DNA from: Dugong dugon
Taxonomy: Eukaryota; Chordata; Mammalia; Sirenia; Dugongidae
Assembly: GCA_030035585.1 (NCBI GenBank)
Contig: CM057471.1
Location: 67,232,319-67,296,318, forward strand
DNA: 64,000 bases
Direction of reading: 5' to 3'
Below are positions 33,777 through 46,874 of this stretch, piece after piece. A program made the translations under genes and the position numbers. Position 1 is the first letter of the stretch; each line of letters starts with the position of its first letter. The notes beneath the pieces were generated by a model, which worked only from the letters and a program-made list of their open reading frames with translations, was not told the DNA's origin and did not search any database.

Positions 33777-34239
33777 ACATAATAAGATGCAAGACTCAGA
33801 TTTGAACATCATAAGATAAATCAGAGTTGCATCATCCAGAGCTTGCTTTAGTTTAAAGTTATTTAAACATAACTCATTTAGAAATAGAAAGAATGCTCAT
33901 TGTAGGCCAGCTTGCTCTCCAGAGTACTGTGCACTAGGATTCAGGGCCCAAAGACCAGACAATTATAAAAACGTACTTTGCGTTCAGTTTACCATGTTTC
34001 CTTGGGCAACATTTCCCTTAGTAATTTCATGGGACAAGGCCACTGGATCTTAGAATGCGATACAAACTTTCCTGAGTTCCCTTGCCATAATTCCCTCTAA
34101 TAGTAATAATTTCCATCATCTGGTGAGCCAACATATACTTTTAAACACATATTTTAAATAAATTTAAAGATGTTAACCAATGTAAACTAGGTCATCATGG
34201 TAATGGAAATGCAACTAACACAAATCTCTCACCTGCAAT

Positions 34240-34448
34240 GTTGCACGCACACATGGCTAGGTGCCTTACATATATCCATTCCATAATTCAACTTATAGTT
34301 ATTAATGACCTCATTTTAAAGATGAAGAAACTGTAGCTCGGAAAGGTGAAGGGTTTTGTCCAAAGTCACCAGCAGGTAAGTGGTAAATCAAAATTCAAAC
34401 TCAGAATCAACTACTGTAACTCTAAATCCCAACTCCTAACCCAACACC
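34240..34448 (-). mobile_element. MIR SINE, old
   Basis: Core AAAGATGAAGAAACTGTAGC, then GTCACCAGCAGGTAAGTGG and AACTCCTAACCC, the reverse-complement MIR order. Confidence 0.65.
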
Positions 34449-35559
34449 ATGGGGGAAAGTTGGAGATGTCTGAGGCCAAAGCTTAACCTTTGTGAAAATG
34501 ATGTCACCAAAGACACCCTAAACTTCCTTGGGGTCCCTTCTTGCTCCTATTCCAGGAGAATTCTGAATCAGGTGAGCCAATGTTCTGATCAGGAGAGAAA
34601 CGCTCTTGCTCTCAAGGGAGAGCATGTTTCTCTGACTAGACACAGGATGAGTGTGATTGGGAAGGGACTTTGTGTCGGAAACTGTGGCCATTGTTACACT
34701 GAGTCTGACTTGAGGTGCTAAGACGCTTCAGGCTTAATTCCCAATCAAGCACTCACTTAGGAGAAGCCAAACTTATACTCCTGGACTCCTTTTAATTAAG
34801 CTGTAAGGAGTTGCCTTCAGTGGTTAATTAGCATCCAAGAAAGGAAGCTTGGAGTTTCACAAGCAAGACCTCCCCAAAGTCTCATTAGGAGCTGAGTTTG
34901 GACCCAGTCCCTCAGAGGTAACTTCTGCAATGATAGTAGTGGCTCAGAAACTTTTCTGACACAATGTCATGAGTGAGGCTTCCTGGTTTCCCCCGTGGGC
35001 TGGTCTCAAGGGGACATATTCTGTTTTAACTCTAGAAAGGGGAAAGAGGATGTCATAACTCAGGGACTTTTCCTCCTCCCATCTGATGCCAATCCTCAAA
35101 GGGTAGCATTAGAGGGAGCTACTGGGTACCTAGTTTTAGAAGAGGATTTTTTAAACCAGTTCCAGCTAGGGCCTTCTTCCCTTGTGTTCTTTGAATATCA
35201 TTGTGTCTGAGGAGTACAAATCAATTCCCCTATTTCTTTCCATCTCCTAATTAAAATCTTTGTGATAGAGTCTACTGTATCTAAAGTAGTGGTTTTCAAC
35301 CCCCTCTGCACATTTAGAATCATCTGGGGAGCTTTCAGAAAATCCTGATGCCCAGGCCATGCCCCAGACCAATTAAATCAGAATCTTTAAGGATGAGACC
35401 CAGGCATCAGTCCTTTTAACACTGTAGTTGATTCCAGTGAGCAGCCAAAGTTGAGAATTGCTAGTCTAAAGAGAGGATCTTAGTTGGCTTGTGAAATTTA
35501 TTAGAGCTATTGTTGTGATTTTAGAGTTCAGCAAATTAATGCCTTCTTCCACATCCTTT
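34449..35559. other. intergenic, no gene seen
   Basis: Open frames here lack any domain I recognise. The part 35285-35465 (TCATCTGGGGAGCTTTCAG, AATCAGAATCTTTAAGGATG) has the text of an old MER5-like DNA transposon fragment; low certainty. Confidence 0.35.
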
Positions 35560-36107
35560 CTCCTAGGTATATTTCATATATCATAATTTCTTTTTAGCTT
35601 TTTTGTGTGTCAATATTAGATGCTGAGAGAGTACACAAAGACGGTACTATGCTAAAAATAATATAATTTTATTTTTCCAGCCTTTCGTATTTCTATTTTC
35701 CATGTTTTGTTTGCTAACTACACCAATAACACATGAATAGCATCTAGTTGTGATATTCAAATGGAAATTATAAAGTAAAAACTGGAATTCCCTCTTCATT
35801 TCCATCTCAAAGGTACTATATATAATAATAAATCTTTACACATGCAAACATAAAGATTAGCAGCATTAAAATGATGCTATATAAATATATTATTATGCAA
35901 CTTGAATTTTAATCTAGCAAGATGTCTTGGAGAAAGTCCCAAGTCACCACTGTCTATAATCTACATTGTTGTTTTTAACTGCTTCATACTATTTTAATAC
36001 TGTTTTATAATATGAAGCTACCTTAATTTGAACATTTCCTTATTGGTGGACATTTATATTATTTCTAATTTCTATTTTCTCTATTAAAAACTACAAATAC
36101 CTTGTAT

Positions 36108-36178
36108 AGGTAGATAGATAGATAGACAGACAGACAGGTAGACAGACATAGATGACAGATGGATAGACAGATAGATAG
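36108..36178. repeat. (GATA/GACA)n microsatellite, left half
   Basis: Tetranucleotide run, GATA with GACA variants. It resumes at 36607-36650 after the LTR, so one tract was split. Confidence 0.9.
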
Positions 36179-36606
36179 AGTCTTAGTTTTCTAGTGCTGC
36201 TGTAACACAAATACCACAAGCGGATAGCTTTAAAGTAAATTCATTTTCTCACAGTTCTGGAGGCTAAAAGTCCAAACCAGGGTCTCAGCCATATCTATTC
36301 ATTCCCTTTCAATAGTCCTGGACATTCCTTTGTTCATGGATATCGTCACATGGCATCTATCTTTCCCAGTGTGTACATACATGTCTCTGTGTCTATGCTG
36401 CTCTTTACATATCTCAGAAGTTATTAGGTTTAAGATCCACCCTACTCTAGTATTACCTCAACTGACTGAATAATTGCATTGCATTAGATTGCATTATGGA
36501 AAGTGATCACTTTTTATTAGATTAGATACTCCCAAAATATAAGCTGGAATATCAACTGTTGGTATTCCAACATCTATTTAGGGGGTACACAATTAAATTC
36601 ATAACA
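36179..36606 (-). mobile_element. MLT1-like solo LTR inserted in the GATA tract
   Basis: Read on the minus strand it begins TGTTATGAATTTAATTGTGT and ends AGCACTAGAAAACTAAGACT. GATAG lies on both sides (36174-36178, 36607-36611), a 5-base duplication as expected for ERVL elements, although the repeat makes this ambiguous. Confidence 0.75.
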
Positions 36607-36650
36607 GATAGATAGATAGATAATAGATAGGTAGGCAGACAGATAGATAC
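36607..36650. repeat. (GATA)n microsatellite, right half
   Basis: Continuation of the tract at 36108, with GACA/GGCA variants. Confidence 0.9.
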
Positions 36651-36930
36651 TGTTCAATGTGTACTATGCTTTATATACATAAAAGTAGAATTTGACAGAT
36701 TCTGTCAAACTGTCCTCCAAAAAGGCTGTGCACATTTATATGCCAATCTACAATGTGTATGTGACAGCACCTGTTTAGTCACACATTCATCAATACCATG
36801 TAGTATCAATATCTCCTGTTTTTGTCAATCTACTGGTCAAAAAATAATATTTCATTGTACCTTTAATTTGAATACCATTTTATATGTTTATTGGTCATTT
36901 ATATTTATTAAACTGTGAATTGCCTGTGTT

Positions 36931-38244
36931 TAAGGGAACTTTAAAACTAAGGTGCCTGGCATGACTAAGTGACTGATACAGGTCTGAATCAAACTCTCCC
37001 TTTGCCCTAAATTCCTTCTTCTGTTTTCATAATATGGGCTCTCCTCCTTGAATGACCAACTATGAAGTCATGCCTACTTAAACTGTGATAAAAATGTTCA
37101 GTTCTCAGAAAAGATGCTTATAGACAAAATTATAGTGTATGGTTCCCAAATGGTAAGTTGTTCCAGAAAAAGAATGACAAGACTGTCCCCCAAAACATGT
37201 TTATGTACGATTTTTCCAACCAAATGCTCGTGCAGTTTTCCCCCAGAAAGTCTATGATTAACCAATATTACGAAAGTTTTATTTGTGACTCATGTGCAAC
37301 CCTCAGTCCTCCTGTATAAAAAATCCCTCTCTCCTTTCAGATTTTGGAGCACCTGGTATTTTACCAAGTCCAGCTTTGGCTGTAACAAAACCAATGGTAA
37401 AACTCTACCATTTCTCTCCTTACAGAATCCTTGTTATTTTTTACTGTTTGACATATTTGGTGTCAGAACTGTGGGATTTCAAAGGTGCATTATCTTTCAC
37501 TACCCCAAGATGTCAAGGACCCAGACCCTAGTCTCCACTTCTATGATTTCTTGGAGTCATCTTAAGGTAAATAACCTCTTGAATTCGAGCCTTTGCTTTC
37601 TTACATCAAAGTTTTTTGAATTTATTGTTGGTTTTCATATGTGTGCTCTCTTTCGCACTTTCATTTTCAGTTCACTTTCCAAACATTTTTGATAAGTTCA
37701 TTGCCAAATTTAGTTTCATGTGGCTGTTACCACCGTCCTCTCAAGTCTTATGAGTACTAGCTGACTTTGTGAGGATCTAGGTTCCTGTCTGTTAAGACTG
37801 AACTCACACTTTCTTCTTCTTCTTGAGTGCACTTTTAATTTTCAGCACGCATGAAGGTTTTTGATGCACTATAAGGCTTAGTTCATCAGGTTAACAGTTC
37901 TTGCAAGTATGCCTATGTTGATTTGTTTGTCTGCCTTTTTTTTTTTTTTTTTTTGTAAGAAACTTAAATCTGGTTAAATAGAAATGCCAGCTATTGTGAA
38001 GAATTTAAGATCCTTGCTGAAGCTTACTAGCCTGGACTCCCTAATTTATACCAACTAGTTTACACAACAATCAAATGAAGGGAAGTCCCTCTAATTTAAA
38101 AATGAAAGATCTGATTCGAAATAAAGAAATCATAAATGAAAAGCTCACGTGACTGGGAAAATTTAGACTCCCATAACAGCTTTCTGCATCCCTAGAACTG
38201 AGAACACCCAGTGCAAAGCAAGAGAAACAAAATAAAAAGCCCTT
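36931..38244. other. intergenic, no gene seen
   Basis: T-run at 37937-37955. The frame at 37285-37692 shows no conserved motif. No named repeat recognised. Confidence 0.4.
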
Positions 38245-40950
38245 CAAGATAATTTACGTTGACCCCTAAAACGATAAAATACTTAGGAATAAATATGACT
38301 AGGGATGTAAAAGACCTATACAAAGAAAACTACAAAACACTACTGAAAAAAAACCAAAGGTATCTACATAAATGGAAAATCATACCATGCTCATGGATAG
38401 GCAGACTCAACATTGTGAAAATGGCAATTCTACCCAAAGCAATTTACAAATACAATGCAATCCCTATCCAAATACCAACAACATTCTTCAAAGAGATGGA
38501 AAAACTAATCATTCACTTTATATGGAAAGGGAAGAAGCCCCAAATAAGTAAAGCACTGCTGAAGAAGAAGAAGAAAGTTGGAGGACTCACACTACCTGAC
38601 TTCAGAACCTACTATACAGCTACAGTAGTCAAAACAGCCTGGTACTGGTACAATGACAGATACATTGACCAATGGAACAGAATTGAGAACCCAGATGTAA
38701 ATCCATCCACCTACGGTCACCTGATCTTCGACAAGGGCCCAAAGTCCATCAAATGGGGAAAAGACAGCCTTTTGAACAAATGGTGCTGGCAAAACTGGAT
38801 ATCCATTTGCAAAAAAATGAAACAGGACCCATACCTCACACCGTATACAAAAACTACTTCAAAATGGATCAAAGACCTGAATATAAAGCCTAAAAATATA
38901 AAGTTCATAGAAGAAAAAATAGGACCAACACTTCAGGCCTTAATACATGGCATTAACAGGATACAAACAATACCCATCAATGCACAAAACCCAACAGATA
39001 AGCTAAGATAACTGGGATCTTCTAAAAATCAAACACCTATGCTCTTCAGAAGACTTCACCAAAAGAGTAAAAACAGAACCTACACACTAGGAAAAAATGT
39101 TTGGACAGTACAAGTCAGACAAAGGTCTAATCTCCATAATCTACAAGAAAATCCAACACCTCTACAACAAAAAGACAAATAATCATATTAAAAAATGGGC
39201 AAAGGAAATGAACAGACATTCAAATGGCCAACAGACACATGAGGAAATGCTCGCGATCACTAGCCATTAGAGAAATGCAAATTAAAACCACAATGAGATA
39301 CCATCTCACCCCGACATTACTGGCACGTAACAAAAACACTGGAAATAACAAATGTTGGAGGGGCTGTGGGGAGATAAGAACTCTTATGCACTGCTGGTGT
39401 GAATACAAAATGATACAACCATTTTGGAAAATGATATGGCGCTTCCTCAGAAAGCTAGAAATAGACATACCATTCGATCCAGCAATCCCACTCCTAGGAA
39501 TATATCCTAGAGAAATAAGAGTCATCACTCAAATAGACATATGCACACCTATGTTCATGGCAGCATTGTTCACAATAGCAAAACGATGGAAACAACCTAG
39601 ATGCCCGTCAACAGATGAAGGGATAAACAAACTATGGTACATACACACAATGGAGTACTATGCAATGAGAAAGAACAACAGTGAATCTGTGAAGTATCTC
39701 ATAACATGGATGAAACTGGAGGACATTATGCTGAGTGAAATAAGTCGGTCACAAAAGGACAAATATTGTATGAGACCTCTATTGTAAAAACCCATGAAAA
39801 AGTTCACACACAAAATGTAACAATCTTTGTGGGTTACCAGGGATGGGAGGGGTGTGGAGGAAATACTAAATAGGCAATAGATGGGTGGTAGCTTGGGTGA
39901 AGGGTGAGACAGTACACAATACAGGAGAAACCAGCACAACCTGTACAAGAAGGGGTCATGGAAGCCCCATAGACACATCCAAACTCCCTGAGGGACTGAA
40001 TTGCTGGACGGAGGGCTGTGGGGACCATGGTCTCGGGGAACATCTAGCTCAATTGGCATGACACAGCTTATAAAGACAATGCTGTACATTCTACCTTGGT
40101 GAGTAGTGTCTGGGGTCTTAAAAGCCTGTGAGCGGCCATCTAAGATACTCCACTGGTCTCATCCCTTCGGGAGCAAGGGAGAATGAAGAGAACAGGATAC
40201 AAGGAAAAGATTAGTCCAAAGGACTAATTGTCCACAGCTACCAAGGCCTCCACCGGACTGAGTCCAGTACAGCTAGATGGTGCCCGGCTACCACCACTGA
40301 CTGCTCTGAACAGGATCACAACAGACAGTTCTGGATAGAGCTGGAGAAGGATGTAGAACAAAATTCTAACTCACAAAAAAAAGACCAGATTTACTGGCCT
40401 AAAGGAGACTGGAGAAACCCCAAGAGTATGGCCCCCAGACACCCTTTTAGCTCAGTGGTGAAGTCATTTCCGAGGTTCACTGTTCAGCCAGGGATTGGAC
40501 AGCCCCATAAAACCAAATAGGACTTATGAGGCACAGCAGTGCAGGGACAAGGGCCAGAAGGCAGAAGGGGACAGAAAGCTGATGATAGGGAACCCAAGGT
40601 TGAGTAAGGATAGATAGTGTTGATGTGTTGTGAGGTTGTTAACCATTGTCATAGGGCAACATGTGTACTGTTTAATGAGAAACTATTTTGTTCTGTAAGC
40701 CTTCAGCTAAAGTGAGAATAGCAGCACAATTGGAAGAGCGTAGTCGATGTCATTGAACTGTGCATGTAGAAATTTTTGAAATGGTGTATCTTTGGCTATG
40801 TATATTTTCACCAAAAAAAAAAAGGTCGAGAAGGGAGAGGGTTGACATGTTGTGGGGTTGTTAACCAATGTAATAAAACAATATGTGTACTACTGTTTCA
40901 TAAGAAACTATTTGTTCTGTAAGCCTTCACCTGAAGTACAATTAAAAAAG
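38245..40950 (+). mobile_element. 5'-truncated L1, with partial ORF2
   Basis: Starts in ORF2 and continues to the poly-A-like end near 40950. The fragment 38259-39011 reads [60 protein letters not shown]. After a stop at 39009 the frame resumes at 39224-39787 with [18 protein letters not shown] and ends [19 protein letters not shown]. The 3' UTR (39788-40950) has the duplicated end (40620-40700 and 40845-40940). I could not define a clean target duplication. Confidence 0.88.
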
Positions 40951-43319
40951 AAAATGCCTTGAAAAAAATTCATGCAAATCATTCCATATCATAAATATAA
41001 AATGACATTTCCCTCTCCCCCTTAAAAAATTATTAAAACTAATACTCCTCCATGTTAATTCCATGACAAAGCACTTTGAAAACATAGGAGGTCAACAAGG
41101 AGTAGCCTTTGAAGGATGCAGAGCAGAGAAGTGACCAAATGCTGGGAAATCAAATCCTCAAACACAAAACTGTAAGTATCTAATCAGTGCAATCTATTCA
41201 ATTCCATTCCAGTTGAACTACACATACAGCACCTCTTCCTCTGACCCAACCTCCTGGATCTAAATCAGATCTCACAAGTTAAAGGGCACAGTCCTCTGAC
41301 TATCAAGTCTGCCCAAGACTTCAGACACCAGCCACAAATTTAGTTTGGAAGTCCCTACAGCACCCTCATTTCTGACCTGTTGGCTCCCACTAATCCCTCA
41401 GGTTCAATAATTTTCTAGAACGATTCACCAAACTCTTGGAAAGCACTATACTTACAATTACAGTTTTACTGTAGCAAAAAGGATACAAATGAAGACATGT
41501 ATAGGACAAGGTGTGGAAGAGTTCCCAACATGAAGCTTCCATGTCCCAAACAGGGGACACACTACCCTCTTGCATATATCAATGTCTTTAACCAACCAGG
41601 AAGCCTATGGAGCATCCGTGTTCAAAGCCTTTACTGGGGACTTATTATGTATGCATGACTCACTGAATCTTGCCTCCTGTCCCTTAAGGTCAGCTAATGT
41701 TACGTGGTAGGTTTTTCTGGCCTGGCTAGCCCACACCCAAGACTCACCTCATTGGGTAGATGTGGTCTGGAGGCCTCGCTGAAGACACTTCAATTATTGG
41801 GGAAATTTTAAGGTTTTAGAGGTTATCTCTCAGGAACCAAGGATAAAGACCAAATTCTTTGGGTAAAGTTAAACTGTTTACCCCATCGCAACTAATTACA
41901 AAATTATTTGTAATTCATAAAGATGACTCTGGTTGCCATATACAAAATGAAATGGGGTTGTGGGAATAGCTTCCATTTGTCCATTTGCCCTTCTCTCCAC
42001 CTTTGTGTGCCCCGTTCTGTGCTCACTGAGGCTACAACATGTATCAAAAGCCTCCCTTGTACTCCAGCCAATGCAAGTTACTCGTCGGAGATTGAGATGG
42101 AAGGAGAAGGGTGAGGTATTTATTCTACCAGTTTCCTTCCTGCTAGTTACTGTGGGTTACCTGTGTCCATCTACTGGAGGTCACAACTCCTGTCAGCAAT
42201 CCAGTCCATACAGAAACCTTATTCAGGTTCTGAAAGCCATTCCTTGCCCTTGTCCCTTGGGGCCTAGGTGTATAATGGCTCTCTGCTGTTGCTAACCCAA
42301 AGATACTGCATTACCCCTTGACAACTTCCTTAAGACCTACTCTCACCTTTGAAAACAGTATTTTTATCAATATCTTCTCATTTGGAGTGTTCAATCTCTT
42401 TTTTGCTGGGACTCACATAAGGCGAAAGATACCAGAGACAAATAAACCCTTACGAAGTTTGATGAAACATACTAAATGAGAGATAATAAATCCTGAGCTA
42501 CAACAGTGGTCGTGGAGTCAGAGAAAAGAGGCAGATTTGAGAAATTGTGAGGAGGAAGTTTTAACTAGATTTAGTGATTAGGTAAATTGGGTGAGGGGGA
42601 GGGAGGAAATAAGATGGAGGAGTTTAAAACAATACCCAGTTTCCAGGATTTGGTGACCAGATGGTCATAACAATAATGGGAAGATAAATAATTACGAAAG
42701 TGCTGATGGATATATCTAGTAGCTGGATGTAAATACAGAGCTGGCATTCAGAGAGAATTGTTTGAAAGTATATTGTAGCGAATAGAAAGAGTGGAAACAG
42801 GCTTGGTTATCTATCATCTGGCAGAAGTGCACACAGTCCATCCATAGGGCTGTTTGTCACTGCTGGCTTCATCTCTAAGCGCTCCACTCCACCCATTAGA
42901 GAATTCGTGCCAGAAAAGGAAGCTTCTGGGGAAATCTGATAATTCCCACTAAACCCAATAATATTTCATTCCCTAACAACTCTTTCTTCTCTTCTCTATC
43001 TCCAAATAACCCAGCCCACCTCAACCTAAGCCATATACCCAGCTCTTCCCTCCTCAGCACTGCCACTTCAGTGTCCTATGCAATTTAACAAATATTTATT
43101 GAGTACTTGCTACATGTCACACATGACATTAGAAACAAGAGATACATGTATTCCTGCCCTCAAAACAGCCCACAGCCTATTGGGGAGCCTCCAACGACCA
43201 GGTGGAAGAAAGAGACAGTTGCAATACAGTGTGAAGGGCCATGACAGAGTGTAGACAAAGTGTTGTGGAAGGCTAGAGGCAGTGTTTCTTTCATTTTATC
43301 TGTGTGTGTATGTGTGTGT
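40951..43319. other. intergenic, no gene seen
   Basis: About 2.4 kb. The stretch 41930-42360 (CTTCCTGCTAGTTACTGTGG, GGCCTAGGTGTATAATGG) looks like an old interspersed repeat. No coding frame with recognisable homology. Confidence 0.4.
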
Positions 43320-43501
43320 TGGGTGTGGTTGAGTCAATTCACAGTACCCCATGTGACAGAGTAGAACTGTCCCATAGGGTTTCCTAATCTTTAGGGAAGC
43401 AGATTGCCAGGTCTTTCTCCTGTGGAGTGGCTGGGTGGGTTCAAATTGCCAGCCTTTCAGTTAAGCAGCCAAGCTCTTAACCATTGTAGCACCAGGGCTG
43501 C
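43320..43501 (-). mobile_element. AfroSINE, minus orientation
   Basis: Plus strand has TTGAGTCAATTCACAGTACC, GTAGAACTGTCCCATAGGG, GGGTTCAAATTGCCAGCC and TGTAGCACCAGGGCTGC. Confidence 0.85.
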
Positions 43502-43667
43502 TTAATTTTATGTAAGGAGTCCAGGAAAGCCTCGTAAAATAAGTGATATCTGAATTAGGCCTTAAAAGATGAGTGGAAATTTTCAAAATAGAAAGAAGCA
43601 ATGTTGTGAAGTACTTTCCATTTGGAGTGTGTCAGTTTGAGACATCCATAGGATATTCTAAAGGACT

Positions 43668-43872
43668 AGGTCCCTGGGTGGTGTAACTGAATTACACTGA
43701 ATTACTAACCTAAAGGTCGGTGGTTTGAATCTACCCAGTGGTGTCATGGAAGATAGTTCTAGATTTCTGCTTCCATACAGATTACAGCCAAGAAAACCCT
43801 ATGGAACAGTTCTTCTCTGTAACACATGGGATCGCCATGAGTTGGAATGGACTCAATGGCAATGAGTTTGGG
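43668..43872 (+). mobile_element. AfroSINE, long-headed variant
   Basis: GTCCCTGGGTGGTGTAACTG, AGGTCGGTGGTTTGAATCTA, CAGATTACAGCCAAGAAAAC, GATCGCCATGAGTTGGAATG. Same variant as at 7348. Confidence 0.85.
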
Positions 43873-44039
43873 TGTAGAGATGGATGCACTAGCCTAGAAC
43901 TCATATTCTGGTACCTTACAGTGCCTATCTCCATACACCTAGCTCTCAAAATGTATCAGAACTCAATCAGCTAATCCTGTAGAGCTCAATGGGTAGAGCA
44001 GGGAATAGGAATAAGCAAGAGGGTGTGTATTGAATGAGC

Positions 44040-44560
44040 ATTGGACATTTGTATCATCATCATTATCACTAATACTTACTGAGTGATAACTACGTGCCAG
44101 GCAGGAATGACTATATAACTTACGGTGATGGTTGTACCACATGATGAATACAATGTCACTGAGTCATACACGTGAAGAATGTTGAAATAACAAATGTTTT
44201 GCTATACATATATTTACCACAATAAAAAATGAAAATGCAAGGCTCTTTGTTCAAAATTATTAAGAATTTCAAGATGTTGGCAGCAGAGCATTAAATCGCA
44301 CATGAGACCCCTCCAAGCACAAGTCACAGGCTCATGAAGCCAGCCCTGGTGCCAGGCAGTTGAACAGTGGCAAAACTAAAATTGTATTTAATAAAATAAC
44401 TAGGTCAAGATTACTATTCTCATTATTTTATAAATGGGGCGACTGAGGCACATGGATGTCTAGTAATTTGCTCAAAGTCACACAACTGGCAAGTGATAAG
44501 GCAGGGATCTGAACTCTGGTACTGACTCCAAAGTCCATACTCTTAATCCAACATCTATTT
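44040..44560 (-). mobile_element. MIR split by an L1-tail-like insert
   Basis: MIR start at 44055-44105 (TACTTACTGAGTGATAACTA, GTGCCAGGCAGG) and core at 44425-44545 (TTTTATAAATGGGGCGACTG, GTCACACAACTGGCAAGTG). Between them lies 44120-44240 (GGTGATGGTTGTACCACATG, ATATATTTACCACAATAAAA), which reads like an L1 3' end on the plus strand. Confidence 0.6.
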
Positions 44561-44579
44561 TCTCCACTTCACCACCATT

Positions 44580-44960
44580 CCCTGACCCTTTAACCAACCC
44601 AAATTTCCATGACTTTGACAATTGTTCCACCAACCTCAAGACCATTCCTCGAAAGGTTAAGTAACTTGATCAAGATCGCAGATTGAGTGTTTGATCTGGG
44701 ATACAAACTGCAATAATGTGTCTCCAAACCTTGCCTCTTAATCTCTACATCATAGCCTGGCTGCCATGGTTCAGATACTGACTTACCACTTACTTCACCT
44801 TCAGTAAACTATTACTTTCAATCTCTATTTACATAAGTAAAAAGTGAGACTTAGAAAGGTAAAGTGTTGTACAGGTTCACAAAGCTTGTAATATGCAGAC
44901 TCAGCATCTGAATCTAGTCAGTCTGGCTTCAGAACTGTACCTTAACCCCTTCACGATGAT
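44580..44960 (-). mobile_element. two further MIR-like fragments
   Basis: 44650-44760 has GGTTAAGTAACTTGATCAAG and CTCTTAATCTCTAC; 44800-44950 has AAAAAGTGAGACTTAGAAAG, CAGTCTGGCTTCAGAACTG and TACCTTAACCCC. Each follows reverse-complement MIR order. Confidence 0.55.
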
Positions 44961-45944
44961 ATCACACCTGCACCTAGACACAGTCACACATGCAAACACA
45001 GACCTACAGGGATGTCAGAGGCCATCTGCTTTCCTACCAGGCAGGCCCATATAAGCCTGCAAACAGACATGTACATAGAGGACACACATGCATACAGAGC
45101 ATACACATGTGCATGAACACACCTCCACTACTGTCATTATATGGCTCTGATTCTCTTCCTGGGTATAAGAGGTTACAACTTTGAAGCCCTGGTCCCCACA
45201 GGCTCCTTGACACAGAATTCAGTGAAGGCATCAATAGTTTTGTTCCCTCCTGGGAAGACCACAAGGCCAATCTCCCAATGGATCTGTCATCTAGAGAATA
45301 AAGGCCCCTGGGTCTCCCTTCCTATCACCAATTCCCACTGGAGATAGATAGGAACCAGCACATTTCTAAGACTGTGTCCACACTTCAAGCTGGCCTCCTT
45401 CCTCAGAAGATGAAAGTCTGGTTTTAATTCCCTGGCAGACCCCCAAGCCCATTCAGGATCTTGAATCTCCTTTGTCAAGGCCACAGGTAGGCAGGTTGAG
45501 GAGTCTTTGGGAATGAGGACAAGGGGAGGTAACATCTTCATGTGATTTTCCTCCCTTTTCCTGATTCTATCTTTTCCTCTTCTCCATCTCAAAACTCAGG
45601 AAACATCTCTCTCCTTCTATTTTTCCCTCTCTCTTCTTTTGATCCTCTATGAAACATTTTTGAAGCACCTACTCCTGCACAAGGCACTGTTCTGGGCACT
45701 GGCCCTGCCCTTAAAGGGCACAGTCTACATCCTGCAACCTGAAGCCCACAGAATTATCTCTCCAGTAAGCTGGGTTTACAGGGGAACAGGTGAACAAGAA
45801 AGCACCCCTTCTTATGATCCAGGATGCATAATCTGTACTTTCTCTGTTAAAAGCTACACTTATGAATGCTAGTTGATCACAGGTAAGTGAGACTCCAGGA
45901 AGAACTGACAACTTGAAAATCTAATTCATTGAATTATTTTTTTT

Positions 45945-46655
45945 TTTTTTACTGTTCTTTTTGTTTGTTTGTTTTTGCTGTTGTAAATACATACAGAAAA
46001 ACATACACCAATTCAATATTTCTACATGTACAGTTCAGTGACATTGCTTACATTCTTTCAGCTGTGCAACCATTCTCACCCTCCTTTTCTGAGTTGTTCC
46101 TCCCCACATTAACATAAACTCACTGCCCCCTAAGGTTCCTATCTAATCTTTAAAGTTACTGTTTTCACTTTGATCCCATATAGACAGTTAAAAGAGCATA
46201 ATGTTCAAGACAGACATTTTTTACTAAGTTAAGCTAGACTTTTGTAGTTTTAAGAAGACTTCAGGGGATATTTTTGCTTTAAGCTTTAAAGACTATCTCA
46301 GAGCAATACTTTCAGGGATTCATCCAGCCTCCATGGCTCTAGAAAGTTTGGTGTCCTTAAGAATTTGAAATTCTGTTCTCCATCTTCCTCCTTTTGATCA
46401 GTATTCCATAGAATCTTTGATCAAAACGTTCAGTAATGGTAACCAGGTACCATCCAGTTCTGGTCTCATGGCAAAGGAGGCAGTTGTTCATGGGGGCAAT
46501 TAGCCACACATTCTATCTCCTCCTCCTTTTTCTGACTCTCCTTCCTTCCTCTGTTGTGCCAAGCGAATACAGACCAATTGCTGTGTCTTGGATGGCCCCT
46601 TGCAAGCTTTTAAGACCTCAGGTACTTCGCAATGAACTAGGAGGTAGTCTAAATT
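45945..46655 (-). mobile_element. older L1 3' UTR
   Basis: Poly-T at 45937-45950 marks the 3' end. The body (CATGTACAGTTCAGTGACAT, CACTGCCCCCTAAGG, GCAAGCTTTTAAGACCTCAG) is a diverged relative of the 3' UTR of the younger L1s here. It lacks their extra terminal block, and so looks like the parental form. Confidence 0.75.
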
Positions 46656-46874
46656 ATTGAATTATTAAAAGGAGAAAGGCATTGTCAGGCGTTACTCGTT
46701 TATAATAAGAAAAAGAAAAGTCAAAAGGATTTACAGGTAGCCCCTGGATTATGAACAAGTTCCATTCTTAAGTCTGTCTTTAAGTTGAATTTGTACATAT
46801 AAGTCGAAATAGTTAGGTACAGTTCATATCTAATGTTAGTCAGTGAAATGTTTGTTGTAGTATATAGTATATAG

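Larger units (their letters stand above)
35560..36930 (-). mobile_element. old L1 3' region, interrupted
   Basis: Plus strand has ATTTCCTTATTGGTGGACAT (before the microsatellite) and AACTGTCCTCCAAAAAGGCT, ATTCATCAATACCATG (after it), the order found in reverse-complement old L1/HAL1 tails. A GATA tract and an LTR sit in the middle. Confidence 0.5.

Noticed and set aside
36108..36650. Regularly spaced repeat, CRISPR-like at first glance
   Set aside because: It is a tetranucleotide microsatellite split by an LTR; there are no direct repeats with unique spacers, and the DNA is mammalian.
38200..38260. Possible target duplication for the L1 at 38245 (AAAAGCCCTTCAAG versus AAAATGCCTTGAAA near 40950)
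   Set aside because: Too many mismatches over a short A-rich stretch to claim.
39658..40089. 143-residue minus-strand frame, with similar frames at 24640-24952 and 29312-29624
   Set aside because: All are frames within the L1 3' UTR or its complement. Their similarity to each other is repeat identity, not a gene family.
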